A stretch of 64,000 nucleotides of DNA from Brassica napus (Eukaryota > Streptophyta > Magnoliopsida > Brassicales > Brassicaceae): contig NC_063438.1 in assembly GCF_020379485.1 (NCBI RefSeq), forward strand, positions 496,001 through 560,000. Direction: 5' to 3'. The position numbers were made by a program, and so were the translations under genes. The first letter of the stretch is position 1. Every line of letters starts with the position of its first letter. Of the stretch, positions 48,001-63,000 are shown piece by piece. The notes below the pieces were generated by a model that did not search any database, was not told the DNA's origin, and worked only from the letters and a program-made list of their open reading frames with translations.

Positions 48001-51000
48001 TTTAGTAAAACTTCATAATACTCCTAAATTGGTGGACTAACCACTATAAAATCGCTATTTCTAGAAAAACGGAGACAAAGGTTCCAAACCTCTTTGACCT
48101 TCATCATATGTTAGTGAAGGATGCAACTATGCATTAAACAGATTTTTCATATTTTTGAATTTTCTCAAAATCTATGGGCTAACCCCTACGAAAATACTGA
48201 ATTTTCGGTAAATGCTCTAATAATGAAGCATATGATCTTTGGGGTTGTTTTAAAATTTCTAAACACATTCTACATTTGTATTAATGTATATTAAACTCAT
48301 TTTCATGGTACATGGGCATCGTTTAATTTTTTGTCAATTAATTTAGTAAAACTTCATAATACTCCCTAAATGGTGGACTAACCACTATAAAATCGCTATT
48401 CTCTAGAAAAACGGAGACAAAAAAGTTCCAAACCTCTTTGACCTTCATCATATGTTAGTGAAGGATGCAACTATGCATTAAAACAGATTTTCATATTTTT
48501 GAATTTTCTCAAAATCTATGGGCTAACCCCTACGAAAATACTGAATTTTTCGGTAAATGCTCTAATAATGAAGCATATGATCTTTGGGGTTGTTTTAAAA
48601 TTTCTAAACACATTCTACATTTGTATTAATGTATATTAAACTCATTTTCATGGTACAGGGCATCGTTTTAATTTTTGTCAATTAATTTAGTAAAACTTCA
48701 TAATACTCCCTAAATTGGTGGACTAACCACTATAAAATCGCTATTTTCTAGGGAAATGGAGACAACAAAAGTTTCCAAACCTCTTTGACCTTCATCATAT
48801 GTTAGTGAAGGATGCAACTATGCATTAAAACAGAATTTTCATATTTTTGAATTTTTCTCAAAATCTATGGGCTAACCCCTACGAAAATACTGAATTTTCG
48901 GTAAATGCTAATAATGAAGCATATGATCTTGGGGTTGTTTTAAAATTTCTAAACACATTCTACATTTGTATTAATGTATATTAAACTCATTTCATGGTAC
49001 ATGGGCATCGTTTTAATTTTTTGTCAATTAATTTAGTAAAACTTCATAATACTCCTAAATTGGTGGACTAACCACTATAAAATCGCTATTTCTAGAAAAC
49101 GGAGACAAAAAGTTCCAAACCTCTTTGACCTTCATCATATGTTAGTGAAGGATGCAACTATGCATTAAAACAGAATTTTCATATTTTTGAATTTTTCTCA
49201 AAATCTATGGGCTAACCCCTACGAAAATACTGAATTTTTCGGTAAATGCTCTAATAATGAAGCATATGATCTTTGGGGTTGTTTTAAAATTTCTAAACAC
49301 ATTCTACATTTGTATTAATGTATATTAAACTCATTTTCATGGTACATGGGCATCGTTTTAATTTTTGTCATTAATTTAGTAAAACTTCATAATACTCCCT
49401 AAATTGGTGGACTAACCACTATAAAATCGCTATTTTCTAGGGAAATGGAGACAACAAAAGTTCCAAACCTCTTTGACCTTCATCATATGTTAGTGAAGGA
49501 TGCAACTATGCATTAAAACAGAATTTCATATTTTGAATTTTTCTCAAAATCTATGGGCTAACCCCTACGAAAATACTGAATTTTTCGGTAAATGCTCTAA
49601 TAATGAAGCATATGATCTTTGGGGTTGTTTTAAAATTTCTAAACACATTCTACATTTGTATTAATGTATATTAAACTCACTTTCATGGTACATGGGCATC
49701 GTTTAATTTTTTGTCAATTAATTTAGTAAAACTTCATAATACTCCCTAAATTGGTGGACTAACCACTATAAAATCGCTATTTTCTAGAAAAACGGAGACA
49801 AAAAAGGTTCCAAACCTCTTTGACCTTCATCATATGTTAGTGAAGGATGCAACTATGCATTAAAACAGATTTTTCATATTTTTGAATTTTTCTCAAAATC
49901 TATGGGCTAACCCCCTACGAAAATACTGAATTTTCGGTAAATGCTCTAATAATGAAGCATATGATCTTTGGGGTTGTTTTAAAATTTCTAAACACATTCT
50001 ACATTTGTATTAATGTATATTAAACTCATTTTCATGGTACATGGGCATCGTTTTAATTTTTGTCAATTAATTTAGTAAAACTTCATAATACTCCCTAAAT
50101 TGGTGGACTAACCACTATAAAATCGCTATTTCTGGAAACGGAGACAAAAATGGTTCCAAACCTCTTTGACCTTCATCATATGTTAGTGAAGGATGCAACT
50201 ATGCATTAAAACAGATTTTCATATTTTGAATTTTTCTCAAAATCTATGGGTTTGACCCCCCCCGTTTTTGCTTTTTATTTTCATTTTATTTAAGTAAAAT
50301 AATTTACAGGGAGTAACAATAAAGAAAATTAATACTTAGTTTGAATCAATTCAAAAGAAACAACAAATAATAAAAAAGTAATAAACTAAATCTTTGGAAT
50401 GCACCCCTACGAAAATACTGAATTTTCGGTAAATGCTCTAATAATGAAGCATATGATCTTTGGGGGTTGTTTTAAAATTTCTAAACACATTCTACATTTG
50501 TATTAATGTATATTAAACTCATTTTCATGGTACATGGGCATCGTTTTAATTTTTGTCAATTAATTTAGTAAAACTTCATAATACTCCCTAAATTGGTGGA
50601 CTAACCACTATAAAATCGCTATTTTCTAGGAAATGGAGACAAAAAAGTTCCAACCTCTTTGACCTTCATCATATGTTAGTGAAGGATGCAACTATGCATT
50701 AAAACAGAATTTCATATTTTTGAATTTTTCTCAAAATCTATGGGCTAACCCCTACGAAAATACTGAATTTTTCGGTAAATGCTCTAATAATGAAGCATAT
50801 GATCTTTGGGGTTTTTTTAAAATTCTAAACACATTCTACATTTGTATTAATGTATATTAAACTCATTTTCATGGTACATGGGCATCGTTTTAATTTTTTG
50901 TCAATTAATTTAGTAAAACTTCATAATACTCCCTAAATTGGTGGACTAACCACTATAAAATCGCTATTTTCTAGAAAAACGGAGACACAAAAAGGTTCCA

Positions 51001-54000
51001 AACCTCTTTGACCTTCATCATATGTTGTGAAGGATGCAACTATGCATTAAAACAGATTTTCATATTTTTGAATTTTCTCAAAATCTATGGGCTAACCCCT
51101 ACGAAAATACTGAATTTTTCGGTAAATGCTCTAATAATGAAGCATATGATCTTTGGGGTTGTTTTAAAATTCTAAACACATTCTACATTTGTATTAATGT
51201 ATATTAAACTCATTTTCATGGTACATGGGCATCGTTTTAATTTTTGTCATTAATTTAGTAAAACTTCATAATACTCCCTAAATTGGTGGACTAACCACTA
51301 TAAAATCGTTATTCTAGAAAAACGAGACAAAAAGGTTCCAAACCTCTTTGACCTTCATCATATGTTAGTGAAGGATGCAACTATGCATTAAAACAGATTT
51401 TTCATATTTTTGAATTTTTCTCAAAATCTATGGGCTAACCCCTACGAAAATACTGAATTTTCGGTAAATGCTCTAATAATGAAGCATATGATCTTTGGGG
51501 TTGTTTTAAATTTCTAAACACATTCTACATTTGTATTAATGTATATTAAACTCATTTTCATGGTACATGGGCATCGTTTAATTTTTTGTCAATTAATTTA
51601 GTAAAACTTCATAATACTCCCTAAATTGGTGGACTAACCACTATAAAATCGCTATTCTCTAGAAAAACGGAGACAAAAAAGGTTCCAAACCTCTTTGACC
51701 TTCATCATATGTTAGTGAAGGATGCAACTATGCATTAAAACAGATTTTTCATATTTTTGAATTTTCTCAAAATCTATGGGCTAACCCCTACGAAAATACT
51801 GAATTTTCGGTAAATGCTCTAATAATGAAGCATATGATCTTTGGGGTTGTTTTAAAATTTCTAAACACATTCTACATTTGTATTAATGTATATTAAACTC
51901 ATTTTCATGGTACATGGGCATCGTTTTAATTTTTGTCAATTAATTTAGTAAAACTTCATAATACTCCCTAAATTGGTGGACTAACCACTATAAAATCGCT
52001 ATTTTTAGGAAATGGAGACAACAAAAGTTCCAAACCTCTTTGACCTTCATCATATGTTAGTGAAGGATGCAACTATGCATTAAAACAGAATTTTCATATT
52101 TTTGAATTTTTCTCAAAATCTATGGGCTAACCCCTACGAAAATACTGAATTTTCGGTAAATGCTCTAATAATGAAGCATATGATCTTTGGGTTGTTTTAA
52201 AATTTCTAAACACATTCTACATTTGTATTAATGTATATTAAACTCATTTTCATGGTACATGGGCATCGTTTTAATTTTTTGTCAATTAATTTAGTAAAAC
52301 TTCATAATACTCCCTAAATTGGTGGACTAACCACTATAAAATCGCTATTTTTAGGGAAATGGAGACAAAAAAGTTCCAAACCTCTTTGACCTTCATCATA
52401 TGTTAGTGAAGGATGCAACTATGCATTAAACAGAATTTTCATATTTTTGAATTTTCTCAAAATCTATGGGCTAACCCCTACGAAAATACTGAATTTTTCG
52501 GTAAATGCTCTAATAATGAAGCATATGATCTTGGGGGTTGTTTTAAAATTCTAAACACATTCTACATTTGTATTAATGTATATTAAACTCATTTTCATGG
52601 TACAAGGGCATCGTTTTAATTTTTGTCACTTAATTTAGTAAAACTTCATAATACTCCCTAAATTGGTGGACTAACCACTATAAAATCGCTATTTTCTAGA
52701 AAAACGGAGACAAAAATGGTTCCAAACCTCTTTGACCTTCATCATATGTTGGTGAAGGATGCAACTATGCATTAAAACAGATTTTTCATATTTTTGAATT
52801 TTTCTCAAAATCTATGGGCTAACCCCTACGAAAATACTGAATTTTTCGGTAAATGCTCTAATAATGAAGCATATGATCTTTGGGGTTGTTTTAAATTTCT
52901 AAACACATTCTACATTTGTATTAATGTATATTAAACTCATTTTCATGGTACATGGGCATCGTTTTAATTTTTTGTCAATTAATTTAGTAAAACTTCATAA
53001 TACTCCCTAAATTGGTGGACTAACCACTATAAAATCGCTATTCTCTAGAAAAACGGAGACAAAAAGGTTCCAAACCTCTTTGACCTTCATCATATGTTAG
53101 TGAAGGATGCAACTATGCATTAAAACAGATTTTTCATATTTTTGAATTTTCTCAAAATCTATGGGCTAACCCCTACGAAAATACTGAATTTTTCGGTAAA
53201 TGCTCTAATAATGAAGCATATGATCTTTGGGGTTGTTTTAAATTTCTAAACACATTCTACATTTGTATTAATGTATATTAAACTCATTTTCATGGTACAT
53301 GGGCATCGTTTTAATTTTTTGTCAATTAATTTAGTAAAACTTCATAATACTCCCTAAATTGGTGGACTAACCACTATAAAATCGCTATTTCTGGGAAATG
53401 GAGACAAAAAAAGTTCCAAACCTCTTTGACCTTCATCATATGTTAGTGAAGGATGCAACTATGCATTAAACAGATTTTCATATTTTGAATTTTTCTCAAA
53501 ATCTATGGGCTAACCCCTACGAAAATACTGAATTTTCGGTAAATGCTCTAATAATGAAGCATATGATCTTGGGGTTGTTTTAAAATTTCTAAACACATTC
53601 TACATTTGTATTAATGTATATTAAACTCATTTTCATGGTACATGGGCATCGTTTTAATTTTTTGTCATTAATTTAGTAAAACTTCATAATACTCCCTAAA
53701 TTGGTGGACTAACCACTATAAAATCGCTATTTTCTAGAAAAAGGAGACAAAAATGGTTCCAAACCTCTTTGACCTTCATCATATGTTAGTGAAGGATGCA
53801 ACTATGCATTAAAACAGATTTTCATATTTTGAATTTTCTCAAAATCTATGGGCTAACCCCTACGAAAATACTGAATTTTTCGGTAAATGCTCTAATAATG
53901 AAGCATATGATCTTTGGGGTTGTTTTAAAATTTCTAAACACATTCTACATTTGTATTAATGTATATTAAACTCATTTTCATGGTACATGGGCATCGTTTT

Positions 54001-57000
54001 AATTTTTGTCATTAATTTAGTAAAACTTCATAATACTCCCTAAATTGGTGGACTAACCACTATAAAATCGCTATTTCTAGAGACAACAAAAAGTTCCAAA
54101 CCTCTTTGACCTTCATCATATGTTAGTGAAGGATGCAACTATGCATTAAAACAGATTTTTATATTTTTGAATTTTTCTCAAAATCTATGGGCTAACCCCT
54201 ACGAAAATACTGAATTTTCGGTAAATGCTCTAATAATGAAGCATATGATCTTTGGGGTTGTTTTAAAATTTCTAAACACATTCTACATTTGTATTAATGT
54301 ATATTAAACTCATTTTCATGGTACATGGGCATCGTTTTAATTTTTGTCAATTAATTTAGTAAAACTTCATAATACTCCCTAAATTGGTGGACTAACCACT
54401 ATAAAATCGCTATTTTCTAGGGAAATGGAGACACAAAAGTTCCAAACCTCTTTGACCTTCATCATATGTTAGTGAAGGATGCAACTATGCATTAAACAGA
54501 ATTTTCATATTTTGATTTTTTCTCAAAATCTATGGGCCTACGAAAATACTGAATTTTTTCGGTAAATGCTCTAATAATGAAGCATATGATCTTTGGGGTT
54601 GTTTTCTAAACAAATTTAAGATAACAAAAGTTCCAAACCTCTTTGACCTTCTCATATTTAGTGAAGATTAAAACGATGCATTAAAAACAGAAAATTTTTA
54701 TTTTGAATTTTTCTGACAATCATATTTGAACAATCTAACCCCTACGAAAATACTGAATTTTCGGTAAATGCTCTAATAATGAAGCATATGATCTTTGGGT
54801 TGTTTTAAAATTTCTAAACACATTCTACATTTGTATTAATGTATATTAAACTCATTTTCATGGTACATGGGCATCGTTTTAATTTTTTGTCAATTAATTT
54901 AGTAAAACTTCATAATACTCCCTAAATTGGTGGACTAACCACTATAAAATCGCTATTTTTAGAAATGGAGACAACAAAAAGTTCCAAACCTCTTTGACCT
55001 TCATCATATGTTAGTGAAGGATGCAACTATGCATTAAAACAGAATTTCATATTTTTGAATTTTTCTCAAAATCTATGGGCTAACCCCTACGAAAATACTG
55101 AATTTTCGGTAAATGCTCTAATAATGAAGCATATGATCTTTGGGGTTGTTTTAAAATTTCTAAACACATTCTACATTTGTATTAATGTATATTAAACTCA
55201 TTTTCATGGTACATGGGCATCGTTTTATTTTTTTGTCAATTAATTTAGTAAAACTTCATAATACTCCCTAAATTGGTGGACTAACCACTATAAAATCGCT
55301 ATTTTCTAGGGAAATGAGACAACAAAGTTCCAAACCTCTTTGACCTTCATCATATGTTAGTGAAGGATGCAACTATGCATTAAAACAGATTTCATTTTTG
55401 AATTTTTCTCAAAATCTATGGGCTAACCCCTACGAAAATACTGAATTTTTCGGTAAATGCTCTAATAATGAAGCATATGATCTTTGGGGTTGTTTTAAAA
55501 TTTCTAAACACATTCTACATTTGTATTAATGTATATTAAACTCATTTTCATGGTACATGGGCATCGTTTTAATTTTTTGTCAATTAATTTAGTAAAACTT
55601 CATAATACTCCCTAAATTGGTGGACTAACCACTATAAAATCGCTATTTTCTAGGGAAAGGGAGACAAAAAAAAGTTCCAAACCTCTTTGACCTTCATCAT
55701 ATATTATTTAAGGATGCAACTATGCATTAAAACAGAATTTTTATATTTTGAATTTTCTCAAAATCTATGGGCTAACCCTTACGAAAATACTGAATTTTTC
55801 GGTAAATGCTCTAATAATGAAGCATATGATCTTTGGGGTTGTTTTAAAATTTATAAACACATTCTACATTTGTATTAATGTATATTAAACTCAGTTTTAT
55901 GGTACATGGGCATCGTTTTAATTTTTTGTCAATTAATTTAGTAACACTTCATAATACTCCCTAAATTGGTGGACTAACCACTATAAAATCACTATTTTTA
56001 GGGAAATGGAGACACAAAAGTTCCAAACCTCTTTGACCTTCATCATATGTTAGTGAAGGATACAACTATGCATTAAACCAGAATTTTATATTTTTTAATT
56101 TTTCTCCAAATCTATGGGCCTACGAAAATACTGAATTTTTCGGTAAATGCTCTAATAATGAAGCATATGATCTTTGGGGTTGTTTTCTAGGGAAAGGAAG
56201 ATAACAAAAGTTCCAAACCTCTTTGACCTTCATCATATGTTAGTGAAGGATTCAACTATGCATTAAAACAGAAATTTCATATTTTTGAATTTTTCTGAAA
56301 ATATATGTTGCTAACTAACCCCTACGAAAATATTGAATTTTTCGGTAAATGCTCTAATAATGAAGCATATGATCTTTGGGGTTGTTTTAAATTTCTAAAC
56401 ACATTCTACATTTGTATTAATGTATATTAAACTCATTTTCATGGTACATGGGCATCGTTTTAATTTTTTGTCAATTAATTTAGTAAAACTTCATAATACT
56501 CCCTAAATTGGTGGACTAACCACTATAAAATCGCTATTTCTAGAAAATGGAGACAAAAAAGTTCCAAACCTCTTTGACCTTCATCATATGTTAGTGAAGG
56601 ATGCAACTATGCATTAAAACAGATTTTCATATTTTTGAATTTTTCTCAAAATCTATGGGCTAACCCCTACGAAAATACTGAATTTTTCGGTAAATGCTCT
56701 AATAATGAAGCATATGATCTTTGGGGTTGTTTTAAAATTTCTAAACACATTCTACATTTGTATTAATGTATATTAAACTCATTTTCATGGTACATGGGCA
56801 TCGTTTTATTTTTTGTCAATTAATTTAGTAAAACTTCATAATACTCCCTAAATTGGTGGACTAACCACTATAAAATCGCTATTTTCTAGGGAAATGGAGA
56901 CAAAAAAGTTCCAAACCTCTTTGACCTTCATCATATGTTAGTGAAGGATGCAACTATGCATTAAAACAGAATTTTCATATTTTTGAATTTTTCTCCAAAT

Positions 57001-60000
57001 CTATGGGCTAACCCCTACGAAAATACTGAAATTTTCGGTAAATGTTCTAATAATGAACCATATGATCTTTGGGGTTGTTTTAAAATTTCTAAACACATTC
57101 TACATTTGTATTAATGTATATTAAACTCAGTTTTATGGTACATGGGCATCGTTTTAATTTTTTGTCAATTAATTTAGTAACACTTCATAATACTCCCTAA
57201 ATTGGTGGACTAACCACTATAAAATCACTATTTTTTTGGAAAATACTGAATTTTTCGGTAAATGCACTAATAATGAAGCATATGATCTTTGGGGTTGTTT
57301 TAAAATTTATAAACACATTCTACATTAGTATTAATGTATATTAAACTCATTTTCATGGTACATGGGCATCGTTTTAATTTTTGTCACTTAATTTAGTAAA
57401 ACTTCATAATACTCCCTAAATTGGTGGACTAACCACTATAAAATCGCTATTCTCTAGAAAAACGGAGACAAAAATGGTTCCAAACCTCTTTGACCTTCAT
57501 CATATGTTAGTGAAGGATGCAACTATGCATTAAAACAGATTTTCATATTTTTGAATTTTTCTCAAAATCTATGGGCTAACCCCTACGAAAATACTGAATT
57601 TTTCGGTAAATGCTCTAATAATGAAGCATATGATCTTTGGGGTTGTTTTAAAATTTCTAAACACATTCTACATTTGTATTAATGTATATTAAACTCATTT
57701 TCATGGTACATGGGCATCGTTTTAATTTTTTGTCAATTAATTTAGTAAAACTTCATAATACTCCCTAAATTGGTGGACTAACCACTATAAAATCGCTATT
57801 TTCTAGGAAACGGAGACAAAAAGTTCCAAACCTCTTTGACCTTCATCATATGTTAGTGAAGGATGCAACTATGCATTAAAACAGAATTTTCATATTTTTG
57901 AATTTTTCTCAAAATCTATGGGCTAACCCCTACGAAAATACTGAATTTTTCGGTAAATGCTCTAATAATGAAGCATATGATCTTTGGGGTTGTTTTAAAA
58001 TTTCTAAACACATTCTACATTTGTATTAATGTATATTAAACTCATTTTCATGGTACATGGGCATCGTTTTAATTTTTTGTCAATTAATTTAGTAAAACTT
58101 CATAATACTCCCTAAATTGGTGGACTAACCACTATAAAATCGCTATTCTCTAGAAAAACGGAGACAAAAATGGTTCCAAACCTCTTTGACCTTCATCATA
58201 TGTTAGTGAAGGATGCAACTATGCATTAAAACAGATTTTTCATATTTTTGAATTTTTCTCAAAATCTATGGGCTAACCCCTACGAAAATACTGAATTTTT
58301 CGGTAAATGCTCTAATAATGAAGCATATGATCTTTGGGGTTGTTTTAAAATTCTAAACACATTCTACATTTGTATTAATGTATATTAAACTCATTTTCAT
58401 GGTACATGGGCATCGTTTTAATTTTTTGTCAATTAATTTAGTAAAACTTCATAATACTCCCTAAATTGGTGGACTAACCACTATAAAATCGCTATTTTCT
58501 AGGGAAATGGAGACAACAAAAGTTCCAAACCTCTTTGACCTTCATCATATGTTAGTGAAGGATGCAACTATGCATTAAAACAGAATTTTCATATTTTTGA
58601 ATTTTTCTCAAAATCTATGGGCTAACCCCTACGAAAATACTGAATTTTTCGGTAAATGCTCTAATAATGAAGCATATGATCTTTGGTGTTGTTTTAAAAT
58701 TTATAAACACATTCTACATTTGTATTAATGTATATTAAACTCATTTTCATGGTACATGGACTTCGTTTTAATTTTTTGTCAATTAATTTAGTTCATAATA
58801 CTCCCTAAATTGGTGGACTAACCACTATAAAATCGCTATTTTCTAGAAAAACGGAGACAAAAAGGTTCCAAACCTCTTTGACCTTCATCATATGTTAGTG
58901 AAGGATGCAACTATGCATTAAAACAAATTTTCATATTTTTGAATTTTTCTCAAAATCTATGGGTTAACCCCTACGAAAATACTGAATTTTTCGGTAAATG
59001 CTCTAATAATGAAGCATATGATCTTTGGGGTTGTTTTAAAATTTCTAAACACATTCTACATTTGTATTAATGTATATTAAACTCATTTTCATGGTACATG
59101 GGCATCATTTTAATTTTTGTCAATTAATTTAGTAAAACTTCATAATACTCCCTAAATTGGTGGACTAACCACTATAAAATAGCTATTCTCTAGAAACACG
59201 GAGACAAAAAAGGTTCCAAACCTCTTTGACCTTCATCATATGTTAGTGAAGGATGCAACTATGCATTAAAACAGATTTTCATATTTTTGAATTTTTCTCA
59301 AAATCTATGGGCTAACCCCTACGAAAATACTGAATTTTCGGTAAATGCTCTAATAATGAAGCATATGATCTTTGGGGTTGTTTTAAAATTTCTAAACACA
59401 TTCTACATTTGTATTAATGTATATTAAACTCATTTTCATGGTACATGGGCATCGTTTTAATTTTTTGTCAATTAATTTAGTAAAACTTCATAATACTCCC
59501 TAAATTGGTGGACTAACCACTATAAAATCGCTATTTTCTAGGGAAATGGAGACAAAAAGTTCCAAACCTCTTTGACCTTCATCATATGTTAGTGAAGGAT
59601 GCAACTATGCATTAAAACAGAATTTTCATATTTTTGAATTTTTCTCAAAATCTATGGGCTAACCCCTACGAAAATACTGAATTTTTCGGTAAATGCTCTA
59701 ATAATGAAGCATATGATCTTTGGGGTTGTTTTAAAATTTCTAAACACATTCTACATTTGTATTAATGTATATTAAACTCATTTTCATGGTACATGGGCAT
59801 CGTTTTAATTTTTTGTCAATTAATTTAGTAAAACTTCATAATACTCCCTAAATTGGTGGACTAACCACTATAAAATCGCTATTTTCTAGGGAAAGGGAGA
59901 CAAAAAAAGTTCCAAACCTCTTTGACCTTCATCATATGTTAGTGAAGGATGCAACTATGCATTAAAACAGAATTTTCATATTTTTGAATTTTTCTCAAAA

Positions 60001-63000
60001 TCTATGGGCTAACCCCTACGAAAATACTGAATTTTTCGGTAAATGCTCTAATAATGAAGCATATGATCTTTGGGGTTGTTTTAAAATTTCTAAACACATT
60101 CTACATTTGTATTAATGTATATTAAACTCATTTTCATGGTACATGGGCATCGTTTTAATTTTTTGTCAATTAATTTAGTAAAACTTCATAATACTCCCTA
60201 AATTGGTGGACTAACCACTATAAAATCGCTATTTTCTAGAAAAACGGAGACAAAAATGGTTCCAAACCTCTTTGACCTTCATCATATGTTAGTGAAGGAT
60301 GCAACTATGCATTAAAACAGATTTTTCATATTTTTGAATTTTTCTCAAAATCTATGGGCTAACCCCTACGAAAATACTGAATTTTTCGGTAAATGCTCTA
60401 ATAATGAAGCATATGATCTTTGGGGTTGTTTTAAAATTTCTAAACACATTCTACATTTGTATTAATGTATATTAAACTCATTTTCATGGTACATGGGCAT
60501 CGTTTTAATTTTTTGTCAATTAATTTAGTAAAACTTCATAATACTCCCTAAATTGGTGGACTAACCACTATAAAATCGCTATTTTCTAGAAAAACGGAGA
60601 CAAAAAAGGTTCCAAACCTCTTTGACCTTCATCATATGTTAGTGAAGGATGCAACTATGCATTAAAACAGATTTTTCATATTTTTGAATTTTTCTCAAAA
60701 TCTATGGGCTAACCCCTACGAAAATACTGATTTTTCGGTAAATGCTCTAATAATGAAGCATATGATCTTTGGGGTTGTTTTAAAATTTCTAAACACATTC
60801 TACATTTGTATTAATGTATATTAAACTCATTTTCATGGTACATGGGCATCGTTTTAATTTTTTGTCAATTAATTTAGTAAAACTTCATAATACTCCCTAA
60901 ATTGGTGGACTAACCACTATAAAATCGCTATTTTTAGGAAATGGAGACAACAAAAGTTCCAAACCTCTTTGACCTTCATCATATGTTAGTGAAGGATGCA
61001 ACTATGCATTAAAACAGAATTTTCATATTTTTGAATTTTTCTCAAAATCTATGGGCTAACCCCTACGAAAATACTGAATTTTTCGGTAAATGCTCTAATA
61101 ATGAAGCATATGATCTTTGGGGTTGTTTTAAAATTTCTAAACACATTCTACATTTGTATTAATGTATATTAAACTCATTTTCATGGTACATGGGCATCGT
61201 TTTAATTTTTTGTCAATTAATTTAGTAAAACTTCATAATACTCCCTAAATTGGTGGACTAACCACTATAAAATCGCTATTTTCTAGGGAAAGGGAGACAA
61301 AAAAAGTTCCAAACCTCTTTGACCTTCATCATATATTATTTAAGGATGCAACTATGCATTAAAACAGAATTTTCATATTTTTGAACTTTTCTCAAAATCT
61401 ATGGGCTAACACCCCTACGAAAATACTGAATTTTTCGGTAAATGCTCTAATAATGAAGCATATGATCTTTGGGGTTGTTTTAAAATTTCTAAACACATTC
61501 TACATTTGTATTAATGTATATTAAACTCATTTTCATGGTACATGGGCATCGTTTTAATTTTTTGTCAATTAATTTAGTAAAACTTCATAATACTCCCTAA
61601 ATTGGTGGACTAACCACTATAAAATCGCTATTCTCTAGAAAAACGGAGACAAAAAGGTTCCAAACCTCTTTGACCTTCATCATATGTTAGTGAAGGATGC
61701 AACTATGCATTAAAACAGATTTTTCATATTTTGAATTTTTCTCAAAATCTATGGGCTAACCCCTACGAAAATACTGAATTTTTCGGTAAATGCTCTAATA
61801 ATGAAGCATATGATCTTTGGGGTTGTTTTAAAATTTCTAAACACATTCTACATTTGTATTAATGTATATTAAACTCATTTTCATGGTACATGGGCATCGT
61901 TTTATTTTTGTCAATTAATTTAGTAAAACTTCATAATACTCCCTAAATTGGTGGACTAACCACTATAAAATCGCTATTCTCTAGAAAAACGGAGACAAAA
62001 AAGGTTCCAAACCTCTTTGACCTTCATCATATGTTAGTGAAGGATGCAACTATGCATTAAAACAGATTTTTCATATTTTTGAATTTTTCTCAAAATCTAT
62101 GGGCTAACCCCTACGAAAATACTGAATTTTTCGGTAAATGCTCTAATAATGAAGCATATGATCTTTGGGGTTGTTTTAAAATTTCTAAACACATTCTACA
62201 TTTGTATTAATGTATATTAAACTCATTTTCATGGTACATGGGCATCGTTTTAATTTTTTGTCAATTAATTTAGTAAAACTTCATAATACTCCCTAAATTG
62301 GTGGACTAACCACTATAAAATCGCTATTTTTAGGGAAATGGAGACAACAAAAGTTCCAAACCTCTTTGACCTTCATCATATGTTAGTGAAGGATGCAACT
62401 ATGCATTAAAACAGAATTTTCATATTTTTGAATTTTTCTCAAAATCTATGGGCTAACCCCTACGAAAATACTGAATTTTTCGGTAAATGCTCTAATAATG
62501 AAGCATATGATCTTTGGGGTTGTTTTAAAATTTCTAAACACATTCTACATTTGTATTAATGTATATTAAACTCATTTTCATGGTACATGGGCATCGTTTT
62601 AATTTTTTGTCAATTAATTTAGTAAAACTTCATAATACTCCCTAAATTGGTGGACTAACCACTATAAAATCGCTATTTTCTAGAAAAACGGAGACAAAAA
62701 GGTTCCAAACCTCTTTGACCTTCATCATATGTTAGTGAAGGATGCAACTATGCATTAAAACAGATTTTTCATATTTTTGAATTTTTCTCAAAATCTATGG
62801 GCTAACCCCTACGAAAATACTGAATTTTTCGGTAAATGCTCTAATAATGAAGCATATGATCTTTGGGGTTGTTTTAAAATTTCTAAACACATTCTACATT
62901 TGTATTAATGTATATTAAACTCATTTTCATGGTACATGGGCATCGTTTTAATTTTTTGTCAATTAATTTAGTAAAACTTCATAATACTCCCTAAATTGGT

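Noticed and set aside
33537..55878. Open frames of 60-105 codons recurring in the satellite on both strands
   Set aside because: They recur with the monomer period, break wherever a monomer has an indel and include transposon or N sequence; no codon bias or protein motif supports them.
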